A DNA stretch of 64,000 nucleotides, from contig NC_081545.1 in the NCBI RefSeq assembly GCF_901000735.1, forward strand, positions 28,363,513 to 28,427,512, given 5' to 3'. The translations under genes and the position numbers were made by a program. The DNA is from Corylus avellana (taxonomy: Eukaryota > Streptophyta > Magnoliopsida > Fagales > Betulaceae). The number at the start of each line of letters is the position of its first letter. The stretch's first letter is position 1. Below are positions 47,000-57,500 of this stretch, piece after piece. A model generated the notes under the pieces. That model saw nothing but the letters and a program-made list of their open reading frames with translations, did not search any database and was not told where the DNA came from.

Positions 47000-48529
47000 A
47001 ATTGACACTTTATAAAGTTTAAAGGTATGATTGTAAAAATGATAAAAGATCAAGGGTAATAAGTAAGTTTTCCCGAACATATATATACATGCATGTTAAC
47101 ATTGCAATCCAAAACAATAATTGAATACATGACCAAAAGTAATTATGCAGCTGTGAATTCAAGAACAGTTCCTGTGAGAGAGTTGTAATGCTTCTTAAGT
47201 GAAATTAAGTGCAATTTTCTATCATTTTGGATCAAAATCATAATGCTTCCATTCAACAGGAAACTCAGATTTGAGTGCTCACCATATTTTCAGAGCCCTC
47301 CACCATTCCTTCATTTTAATCTCAAGAAGATTTTCAACTCTATATAATGTAGGGGAGGCAACACATGCCACTGACCAACATGGTACAACATCAAGATTTA
47401 AGATCCCATCACTGAAATGGGAATTCTCTATAGCAACGTGTCAATAACTGCCATGTCACCATTTGGTGATGTGACAAAAAAAAAAAAAAAGAGGTCTAAT
47501 GTAGACACGTCACTAATCCAATGGTTTTTTTTGTAGTGGATCAATGCCATAAAATATAGAAGATTTTCAACTCTATATTTTCAAAGCCCATCACTGAAGG
47601 GGAATTCTCTTAGCATGTCAGGCAATTTGATGACCAGCATCAGACAATTATAAACATATTGGTTGCAGACATAGAGCAAAATAAGAATTATTAGAGTTAG
47701 TGAATTTTAGGAAATAATTCTTCTATTATATAGATTTTCCTATTATATAGTTAATAGCAAAAATTCTTTCCTATTATATAGATTTTCACTTTCCCTTTGT
47801 CTGGAATCAAACATACTTGGAGCATATTTTGGATTGTGATTGAGAGATAGAGTTTTTAAGTCAAAAAGTACGTTTTGGCCATTTTTAAAGTGAAAAAAAA
47901 AAAAAAAAATTACTTTTAAATTTTTTTTATCAAATATGTCAGCTTTTGTTTAGCACAATTTTTTAAGTACTAAAAGTACTTTTTAATAACTCTCTAACAC
48001 AATTCCAAACATACTCTTATTATGATAGCTTCTTTCCTTCTCATTAGCATCATTTACTTTTTTTGCGAATTCCTGGGGGAGGAATATCTGCCATTAACTA
48101 CTAAACAAGGAATGGTTCCAACTCCAAGTTTCATCAAACAAGGCATTGATTAGTAAGCATTTGAGAGCAAGCATTTGCTTCAGTAATTGACCTCAAAGTC
48201 CTCAAGAGGTAGCTTAATTTAGCTCTGGACCACGCCTTATTAAGCGGAGGTTACTAGTTCGAATCCCCCCTTTCTCTTCCCTTATGTGGACATGTCAAAA
48301 AAAAGTAATTGACCTCAAAAGAAAAAGTAACACTATCCAAATGTCATTCACACTATTAAAATGTCATCGACATAAACATCTCAAAAAGTGTATCAATATC
48401 TCAAAAAAAATGTATCAATTAGAATTTAAGAGATAGTGGCCTTAATCCGGAGCGCGCATCAAGATTTAAGAACCCTATTCCACTCAGAGACATGGGTAGC
48501 TCAGTTGCAGGGATCTTATGCTTGAGGAA
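47000..48529 (+). repeat. downstream segment of KIN2 copy B, paralogous to 53.6-54.5 kb
   Basis: From about 47090 to 48529 this non-coding stretch aligns with 53600-54553, downstream of copy D: for example TGCAGCTGTGAATTCAAGA, TCCACCATTCCTTCATTTTA and GACATGGGTAGCTCAGTTGC occur in both. At 48529 the similarity changes abruptly to sequence found upstream of copy D (about 51870), marking a duplication junction. It includes the SINE at 48198. Confidence 0.8.
48198..48303 (+). mobile_element. tRNA-derived SINE, full length, 16-bp TSD
   Basis: The element starts GTCCTCAAGAGGTAGCTTAA (A box) and continues with GGTTACTAGTTCGAATCCCC (B box). It ends GTGGACATGTCAAAAAAA. Perfect duplications of AGTAATTGACCTCAAA lie at 48182-48197 and 48304-48319. 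The paralogous site near 54268-54283 has a single copy of the target and no SINE. It is about 106 bp. Other copies in this window are at 5016, 6999, 40088 and 43788. Confidence 0.92.
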
Positions 48530-49184
48530 ATTCAGATGGACTAAATTTGTTGTTTATTCTAAATTACTCAAAGTGATTTGATTTGTATTTATTTGTTTCC
48601 TTATTTGGTTTGAAAATTAATAAAACTTTACCTATTAATATTTGCATATCAAAGAAATCCTATTTGATTTAAAATTGATGGGGGGGTACTGTTAGCATGA
48701 AAACCTCCAATGATTGAGTTAGCAAGAGTGAAAAGGTTAATTGCTTTCGAAGTGGGAGCTAAAATGTTACTAGTGAGAATGATTGTATGATTGTACTTGA
48801 AATAATCACATGTCTTCTTGTTATACGAGGTTTCCACTAACAGGGTATAACCTTTGGTTAGGTGTCGTTCGCTACTATGACTTACTAGAAAGTTGTCATC
48901 GTGACTTTTTTTATTATTCGTGACTTGATATTGCTATAATTAGTCCCGATTTTACGGTACATGCAAAAGAAATACTAAAATACCCTGATAAGCTACTTAA
49001 CTCAAGAGGAAAAGGAAAAATCCAATAACATTTACTTTTTTCTAATCAAAAACCAAATTATCTCAAAGAAAAAGTCTATATATCCCACAAAAATCGTAAC
49101 AAACTTTGAATTGAATGATAAGTCTCATCAAAAGCAGCTCCTGGCTCCTGATCCAGAGGCCAAAATTAATGCCCAACAAGCATA
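48530..49184 (+). other. duplicated upstream region of KIN2 copy C
   Basis: Non-coding. From 48530 it aligns with the region upstream of copy D (51.87 kb onward), and from about 48740 also with those of copies A and B. It carries GGGTATAACCTTTGG-type sequence and CTATATATCCC, shared among the copies. No separate gene is seen. Confidence 0.7.
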
Positions 49185-49228
49185 CACGTGCAGATCGAGC
49201 AATGCATCGGCTTGAAAATCCTATAAAT
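49185..49228 (+). promoter_or_regulatory. KIN2 copy C core promoter: G-box/ABRE and TATA
   Basis: CACGTG at 49185-49190 and TATAAAT at 49222-49228. The spacing is a few bases longer than in copies A and B. Confidence 0.75.
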
Positions 49229-49350
49229 TAAAATTTTCCTCACATTCATTGTGAGCAGCATCCATCACCCAATTAAGTTTAACTTAGTGTTTCACAACTC
49301 AAACGGTTGCTTTGTGAGTTTCTTTTTGTTCCAAACAGAGACTAATTAAG

Positions 49351-49864
49351 ATGGACCAATCCCAGAATGCGAGTTACCAAGCTGGACAGACCAAGGGCCA
49401 AGCTGAGGTGAGTTGTACGTACATGCATCATGCATGCATGTATCATACATCTAAGACAGATGGATCCATTCATGTATGAACATATATGACGTTGATATGC
49501 ATGTTTTGAATTCCAGGAAAAGGCAAGCGGCATGATGGACAAGGCAGGCAATGCTGCCCAAGGTGCCAAGCAATCATGCCAAGAGGTTCAACAATCAATG
49601 TTTTTACTAATTAAGGCTCCTTTTGTTTCTGCATATAATGGTTTTTGGAAAAATAATAGTCAAACCGAAAATATTTTTGATTTGACTAAAAAAGCTTATT
49701 TAATTAATTGTATTAACACAACCTGCTTCCATGTTTAAGCCTCGTTTTGTTGATAATTGCTTACATTACATATGGAGTTCTATTTGCAGAGTGGTGAGCA
49801 GATGAAGTCCAAGGCGCAAGGGGCTGTTGATGCCGTAAAGAGTACACTTGGTGCAAACAAATGA
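49351..49864 (+). CDS. KIN2/COR6.6-like stress-induced protein, copy C
   Basis: Exons 49351-49407, 49517-49585 and 49790-49864 encode 66 aa. Compared with A and B it has A for T after the second exon's EK (EKASGMMDK) and a C-terminus VKSTLGANK. Intron 2 is longer (204 bp) and has diverged from A and B, with a later in-frame stop. The surrounding DNA is clearly diverged, so this is a true paralogue and not an allele. Small hydrophilic LEA-like protein; likely cytosolic or nuclear as in the family. Confidence 0.93.
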
Positions 49865-52560
49865 AACTAATGAAGCTCATCGTAGGAGAACCAAAAATCC
49901 TCTTTCTTTATCATCGATCAATCACCGTTGAAGACCCAAGATTTTCCTCAAAATAAATTTTGTTTGAATTTTTGTTTTTCACTTTCTTAAATTCTTGCTC
50001 TGATTGATCTGATTGTGATCAATTTGTCATTTGAATCAATTAAGTGAGCTCTTTTACAGAGTTTTTTTTTTACCCATGCATTCGGAGATGGTCATGCACA
50101 AGCAGCACAATGAAAACTGAGAAGGATCAGATATTTATGGCAAAAGAGCATGCAGAATAATTAGGTTGATACTATGTGGAATGAGTAATTTGCCAATCGT
50201 CTAATAATGCAAGATATAATATGGGAAGAACACTTTTTCTGTTGAAGCAAAAGCCCATCACTGAGGGAATTCTCTTAACATGTCAGGCAATTTGGTGGCT
50301 AGCATCAGACACTTAGTAAAATTTAATGAATTTTAGGAAATAATATATCTTCTATTGTAAGTATGTCTGATTCTCTCAATTTTTTTGAAATATGAGATTC
50401 TTAGATTTTAAAATGTGAGTTTTCCATTACATCTAACAGTCCAAATAAATGTAGAAGTTTGTGTGTTACTGAGACAAGTAATTTTATTTTTGAACATGCC
50501 AAATCCACTTGCCTGTAATACACAAACCTCTACATTTGTTTGGACTGTTAGATGTAATGAATGACTCATATTTTAAAATTTGAGAATCTCATATTTTAAA
50601 AAATTTGAGGGGATCCGAATCCTTTTCATCCCATCAACATTGTTCACGCACCATTTCCTTAAAAAAATCAACATCAAAATATTTTTACTTTTTAACTTTT
50701 TATATCATATTATTCACTTTTTATTACTATTCAAATTAAAAAAAAAAAAAAAAAGTACTACAAAACAAAACCTTTTCACATTTCCATACAAAAAATTCAA
50801 AACTTTATACCACATCAATCATTTTCTGCTATAATAACGAAGGCAAAAAAGCTTTGCCAAACAAGGTCGACAATTACAACTTTTACTATTCATTCCTACA
50901 AAATTGACTCAATAATTTAAATCCTACGTATCAAAGGCGGAACTAGCATTTGGAGTTTGGGGGGACAAAATTAAAAACTTTAGGGGTAAATGGAGTTTGG
51001 GGGGGCAAAATTAAAAAATTTAGGGGTGAAATTTTAAGGACTTTTTTAAAAAAAATTTGGGGACTACATGGCCCCTTGCTACTTATCATGTAAGTCAATT
51101 AATAATTAATAAAAATTTAATTAGTGTTAGTATGGTAGAACCACGTTGATTATTATGTCAATTTGTAACCTTAAAAAAAAAAAAGGGTGGTCAAGCTACT
51201 TCCAAGCTAGCCAAATCAACCACCCCCATCTGATCACATAGGGGGTGGTTTCCACCTCAGGTTGGTTATAGGGAGCGTCGTTCGAGCCACCTTTTTTCTT
51301 TAAAAAAAAATTATTTTTCATTTAACCTTTTTTAAAATATTTTTTTTACACTCCTCTAGGGGTCATTTTTTAGAGTTCAAGTTGTAAAAGGTCAATTGCA
51401 TCACACGACTGGCATTCTGGCTAAAAATACGGAAACAAATTACGAAAGACCTAACTTGCCACAATTATATACTTTAAGGGAATTGAATGTCACTTTTTGA
51501 ATATTATACGTCAAAACGCAAAAGATGGACACTTCGCCTGAGGGGAGGGTAAAGGGTATTTACCATTGTATTGGTTTTGATCCTTGGGGACCAAAAAGAA
51601 TATGTTCTCTTATAAATAATTTTGGATCCAATTTGTTTTAGTAACATATGCTATCTTGAAAAATTTAGAGCCACGAGCTTTACCAAGATTCCTTTTTTTT
51701 TTTTTTTTTTTTTTGATTAAATCATATATTTTCTCTTATAGATCATGTTTGGAAATTTCCATAAACATGAATCTAAAAATTTAGAGCCACGAGCTTTAGT
51801 AAGCTATATTTTTAAAAAAAACTCAGTAATCTACTGTGTATTTATTTGATTAAATCCTAAAATTCAGCTGGACTAAATCTGTTGTTTATTCTAAATTACT
51901 CAATATGATTTGATTTGTATTTATTTGCTTCTTTATTTTGTTTAGACGTTAATAAAACTTTATCTATTAATATTTTCATACCAAGGAAATCGTATTTAAT
52001 TTAAAATTGCTGGAGTGTCAGCAAGAAAACCTCCAATAATTTAAATTAGCAAGGGTGGAAAGATTAATTGTTGGGAGACTGAGAGCTAAAATGTTAGTAG
52101 TGATAATGATTGTACCCGAAATAATCACATATTCTCTCCTTATGCAAGATTTCTACTGACAAGGTACGACCTTTGGCTAGGTGTTGTTCGCTGATAGAGT
52201 AAGACCTTGACTAGGCATGATGTCAGGTTACATCCATGTCCTAGTGTGGGGCCAAATTACAACTTACAACTTACAAGCAGGTTATCATTGTGACTTGATA
52301 TTGCTATAATTAGTCTCAATTTTATGCATGTACCATTGCAAAAGAAATACTGAAATGCCTCGATAAACTATTTACCCCAAGAGGAAATCCAAAAACTCAA
52401 TAATATTTACTTTTCTCTAATCAAAAACTAAATTTTCTCAAAGAAAAAAACTCCATATATCCCTCAAAAATAGTAACAAACTTGGAATCGAATGATAATT
52501 CTCATCAAAAGCAGCTCATGCCTCCTGGTCCAAAGGCCAAAATTAATGCCCAACAAGCAT
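49865..52560 (+). other. non-coding DNA between KIN2 copies C and D
   Basis: Holds the 3'UTR of copy C, a foldback MITE (50369-50622), poly-A and poly-T tracts, and from about 51100 the duplicated upstream region shared with the other copies (for example GTGTTAGTATGGTAGAACCA and GGATCCAATTTGTTTTAG). No gene is supported. Confidence 0.6.
50369..50622. mobile_element. short foldback MITE
   Basis: Inverted arms contain TTACATCTAACAGTCCAAA, TGTAGAAGTTTGTGTGTTAC and AAATATGAGATTCT on the left, and their near-exact complements on the right. The ends are GATTCTCTCAATTTTTT and AAATTTGAGGGGATCCGAAT. It is about 250 bp with no ORF. The target duplication is not clear. Confidence 0.8.
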
Positions 52561-52561
52561 A

Positions 52562-52601
52562 CACGTGCAGAGCAATGCATTGGCTTGAAAATCCTATAAA
52601 T
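52562..52601 (+). promoter_or_regulatory. KIN2 copy D core promoter: G-box/ABRE and TATA
   Basis: CACGTG at 52562-52567 and TATAAAT at 52595-52601, with the same order and near-identical context as the other copies. Confidence 0.75.
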
Positions 52602-52723
52602 TAAAATTGCCCTCACATTCATTGTGAGCAGCATCCATCACCCAGTTAAGTTTAACTTAGTATTTCACAGCTCAGATAGTTGCTTTGTGAGTTTGTTTTT
52701 GTTCCAAACAAAGACTAATTAAG

Positions 52724-53250
52724 ATGGACCAATCCCAGAATGCGAGTTACCAAGCTGGCCAGACCAAGGGCCAAGCTGAGGTGAATTATACTACTACATG
52801 TTCCATGCATGTATCATGCGTATGCATCATACATCTAAGACAGATGGATCCCTTCATATATGATGTTAATATGCATGTTTTGAATTCCAGGAAAAGGCAA
52901 GCGGCATGATGGACAAGGCAGGCAATGCTGCCCAAGGTGCCAAGCAATCAGGCCAAGAGGTTCAACAATTAATGGTCCTTTTGTTCCAGCATACAATGGT
53001 TTTTGGAATATGTTTTATGTATTTTTCGGTGTTTGGTGTGACGAAAAATAATCGTCAGACCGAAATATTTTTCGATTTGACTAGAAAAACTTATTTAATT
53101 GTATTAACACAACCTGCTGGCATGTTTAAGCCTCATTTTGTTGATAATTACTTACATATGACGCTCTATTTGCAGAGTGGTGAGCAGATGAAAACGAAGG
53201 CGCAAGGGGCTGTTGATGCTGTTAAGAATACACTTGGTGCAAACAAATGA
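52724..53250 (+). CDS. KIN2/COR6.6-like stress-induced protein, copy D
   Basis: Exons 52724-52780, 52891-52959 and 53176-53250 encode 66 aa. Differences from the others: SGQE in place of SCQE at the end of exon 2, MKTKAQG in exon 3, and VKNTLGANK at the end. Intron 2 is 216 nt, a multiple of three, and has no in-frame stop, so its retention would give a 138-aa protein with a hydrophobic insert. That is unlike copies A, B and C. The spliced form is the expected product, as GT..AG borders are intact and the family is 66 aa. Confidence 0.93.
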
Positions 53251-54578
53251 AACTAATGAAGGTCATTGAGGGAGAGAACTAAAACTCTCTCTTTTTTTTC
53301 ATCAATCGAATCACTATTGAAGACCCAAGATTCTCCTCAACATAAATTTTGTGCTTTTGACTTTTGATTTATGAATTTTTGTTTTTCTTGTACTTTGCAC
53401 TTTCTTTAATAAATCTTCCACTTATTGATCTGATTGTGATCAAATTTGTCACTTGAACCAATTAAGGGAGCTCTTTTACAGAGTTTTTTTTTTTAACCCA
53501 TGCATATGGAGAAGATCATGCACAAGCAGCACAATGTTTCTTAGATTAATATCTCTGTCAACAATCCGATGGCCTGTCCATTGTAATTGATTGAACATAT
53601 ACGTGCATGTTAACATTGCAATCCACAACAATAATTGACCAAAATTTATGCAGCTGTGAATTCAAGAGCAGTTCCTGTGAGAGAGGTATATAATGCTTTC
53701 TTAAGTGCAATTAATTGCAATGCTTCAAAATTTTCTATCATTTTGGATCAAAATCATAATGCTTCCATTCAATAGCAAACTCAAATTTGAGTGCTCAACA
53801 TATTTTTGGAGCCCTCCACCATTCCTTCATTTTAATCTTCAGAAGATTTTCAACTCTATATAATGTAGGGGAGGCAACACATGCAACAGACCAACATGGT
53901 ACGAGAAGGCTGGTAGCTATTTGAATTTGAAAGGATGCATATTGGTTGCAGGAATATAGCAAAATAAGAATTATTAAAGTTGATGAATTTCATGAAATAA
54001 TCTCTCTTCTATTGTATAGATTTTCCTACTATACAGTTAATAGTAAAAATTCTTTCCTATTATATATAGATTTTCACTTTCCCATCGTCTGGAATCAGGC
54101 ATACTTACTGTGATAGCTTCTTTCCTTCTCATCAGCATCATTTACTTCTCTATGAATTCCTGGGGCAGGAATATCTGTATTAACTACTCAACAAGGAATG
54201 GTTCCAACTCCAAGTTTCATCAAACAAGGCATTGATTAGTAAACATTTGAGAGCAAAAATTTGCTTCAGTACTTGACCTCAAAAGAAAAAGTAATACTAT
54301 CAAAATGTCATTCACCACTAACCAATAATCTAGAATCAATTTGAAACAATGAATAATGAAAAGGAAAAAAAAAAAAAATACCAATGTGCCAAACTGACAC
54401 ATATTATTGCTTCATCAACATAAACATCTCAAAAAATGTATCAATTAGAATTTACGAGATAGCGGCCTCAATCAGGAGCAGCATCAAGATTTAAGAACCC
54501 TATTCCACTAAGAGACATGGGTAGCTCAGTTGCAGTGATCTTATACTTGAGGAAAAGATTCTGGATACCTAACAATGG
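53251..54578 (+). other. 3'UTR of copy D and spacer to the Rossmann gene
   Basis: Non-coding. It aligns with 46648-48529 downstream of copy B, without the SINE. It ends at the stop codon of the minus-strand Rossmann gene, so the last part is also that gene's 3'UTR. Confidence 0.65.
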
Positions 54579-57500
54579 TTAGGCTGAATTTTGTTCTCCA
54601 TATTGTAGTATACCGTACACGTCAAGAATTCCAGGAGGGAATGATGGATCTATTGCAGCTCTTACAGCAACCTTTGCCACTGAAGTCACATTGACTGGAG
54701 AAGTAAAAAGTGGACCAACTAGAGGGATTCTGGTTAGCGCTTTTGCATATCGCAGAACCTGCAGGTAATACATATTAAAAAGCTATTAATACAAGAATTA
54801 AAGTCCATCACCAAAGGCCTGAACAATAATGAAGAGTTTTGCACATGATGTAGTTATCCTGTCAGAAAGACTGCTGTCAAAGCACACAACTACACAAGTG
54901 CATATATAAGATGCAAAATGAACAAATTCCAACAGCGTACACATTCTAATCTTAATGAACAAATGAACAAAATTCGTTTACTTTTATCAAAAATTAAACC
55001 CTTTTAAGGTACCTAAGTGGACTGGCTATGCTGTACAAACATTAGCCATTAGCTGTTGTTATGTATGGCAACCATTGATTGATTCCACTATGATGAGAAA
55101 ACATATATGAACAAAATGTGAAAAACAAATTGGATTGTGAACAGCTATAGATCAATGAAAGAAATAAACAACCACATTTTTTACCATCTCCAATGGAGCT
55201 CCAATTAAACTTAAAGGCAACTTCATGCGCCCAACTTGGCGAGTCCCATGTATGAAACCTGGCCGAAGAATTACACCTGTTCTTTAAAAAAGAAAAAAAA
55301 AGGGGGGGTTCTTTCAGCATTAACCTACTGCAACCAATCAATTGCCAAAGCTGTCAGAACAAGCAATTTTACAGTACTATAAACGCCTCATCACTTGCCG
55401 AAGTTTCCAGTCAGCATATATATATATATATATATATATATAAGTTATCGAGGATTGAGAATTTGGAATATTGCAGATCATGTGGTTTCATGAAAATTGG
55501 ATAATACATGGCTCAGAGAAATTAGCTGAAATCCTTTTCTCTTAAAGCCCTAGCAAACTTCCAACCCATCCCCTGTTTTGTTCAAAGCAATGGAGCCTAG
55601 GAAACACCTGAGTTCAGATCATAGCAAGCCAAAGTTTGGTTAATTTTTTTGTTTGCACCAAAATGTTCAGGAAATGATTCTTCCTATAATCATAATCAAT
55701 TCCTTGCAAATAAGGAAAGATGTTCTCAAGTAACTGGTTATTACAGATGGTATTGAGTAACACCTTGACCTTCTCCAGTTTTAGCTTTTATAACTTATAA
55801 TCATGACCATGTTATATAAGATAAATTCAAATGTCATGAGTGTAAGCCAGAGAGTGAGGGGCTTGACCTCCATAGGGGAATTTAGTCAGTAGCTCCTTTT
55901 CGGTCGCCCTCTGCATCAGATTGGGTAGAAAGAAATTTTCATCAGAAAAAGGGATTAAAAGGATACAAAAACTAAAATGTTCAGGTATTACAAAATGAGA
56001 TATGAACTTCAAGCACATAACCTCTGATAATATCAAGATGTAATGCTACGTTTATAGGTCCTACAACCAATTAAGCAAGGATGGGGACAATGAGATACTG
56101 TATCCACAATATATAGGTATATCTGCCTAGTAAATCTCAGTTCACATCAAGTTAACAGAGGTACTTAACCTAAATCTTCAATATATGAAATTGTTAAAAT
56201 TCATGTTAGAAGGAAAAATCTTCAGTGATAGTTTTATAAAGGTGAAGTATGAAGGCAGGAAATCATGGTGATTTCTATAGATCATATTTAACAATGCTTA
56301 ATTGAACAATTCAACATTTTTTGGGGCAATTATCATTGACATTCAGCGATTTAAAGATGATAGACAAATGACAAAAGCAAGAAAGTACCTTCCCCTCATA
56401 ATATCCTTTCAGTAAGTAATTTATCAAACCAAAGTCAGCGGCAGAGATGTATATGTATCTTTTTACACCTGAAGCCAAAGCAGATAAGAAGCCAGGTGAC
56501 TAAGTACTCATTATCTACCCATAACAACGAACAACACAAGCCTTTGTATTCACACACAAAAGATTTTTTTTTTTCTCTTTGAACATATTATAAACCTTTC
56601 ACTCCAGATAACCAATTATAAACAGTTTGCAGGAAGGATAAAAGTTATCTAGTAAATGATGCAGACAACACACACTGAAACCAGTTTTGTCACATAAGTT
56701 GATTGAGAGAAAGGAAATCAATTATTCTGCCATGACGTCGATGATATTAACTTCAACAGTCACAAATAACTCATGAATAAAAATTCCAGAGTGTTGAACA
56801 AAAAGGAAAGATATGAGGCAAGTTATAAGTTCTTGATAAGACCTTCTCGTTCTTAATGTTATAGAAACATAAAAAGTAAACCAACTCAAATAAATTAGGC
56901 TGCAAACCAATATCTTACTGAGGTGCATTTCACAGAAGAAGATTGAACAATAGTTCCACCTTTTGACAAACAATCCAAGATCAGATTAGGATGCATTTCA
57001 CAACTAAGTAGCCTCAATTTTATTTAGTCGACAATCGAAGTGGAGCCATAGTTTCAAATCTTTTTGAAAAATGAACCAAGCTTGAACATGTAGCTACTCA
57101 GCCTAACTAGGCATGCAAACATAAATTGACTAGAAATTCATACAGGATTGACTATGTTAAAACATATATAAAGTCATTTGCAAATGAAAAAAAATTCCCT
57201 TTTGGGAAATTTTTTTGATAAGTATAAATGAGGGGTGCAACACGAGGACTTCCCAGGAGGTCACCCATCTTAGAACTACTCTCGCCCAAGCATGCTTAAC
57301 TGCGGAGTTCTAATGGGATCCGGTGCATTAGTGCTGGTATGATCGCACCCTCTTTTGGGAAATGGAAATCATAGAAATACATAAATTTAGTATACACATA
57401 ACCACTTACCTGTCATTTATTTATTTATATATATATATAAAAATAAAATAAAAAAATAAAACACAGTAAGGAGTTTATAAAATAAACTACAGCAAATTTT

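Noticed and set aside
48490..54535. GGGTAGCTCAGTTGCAG at about 48495 and 54520, resembling a tRNA or SINE A box
   Set aside because: No B box, acceptor stem or cloverleaf follows; it belongs to the duplicated spacer near the Rossmann gene 3' end.
57231..57350. Functional 5S rRNA gene
   Set aside because: Single copy with a poly-A tail and TSD, and changes in internal promoter positions; it is a retrocopy and not part of a 5S array.
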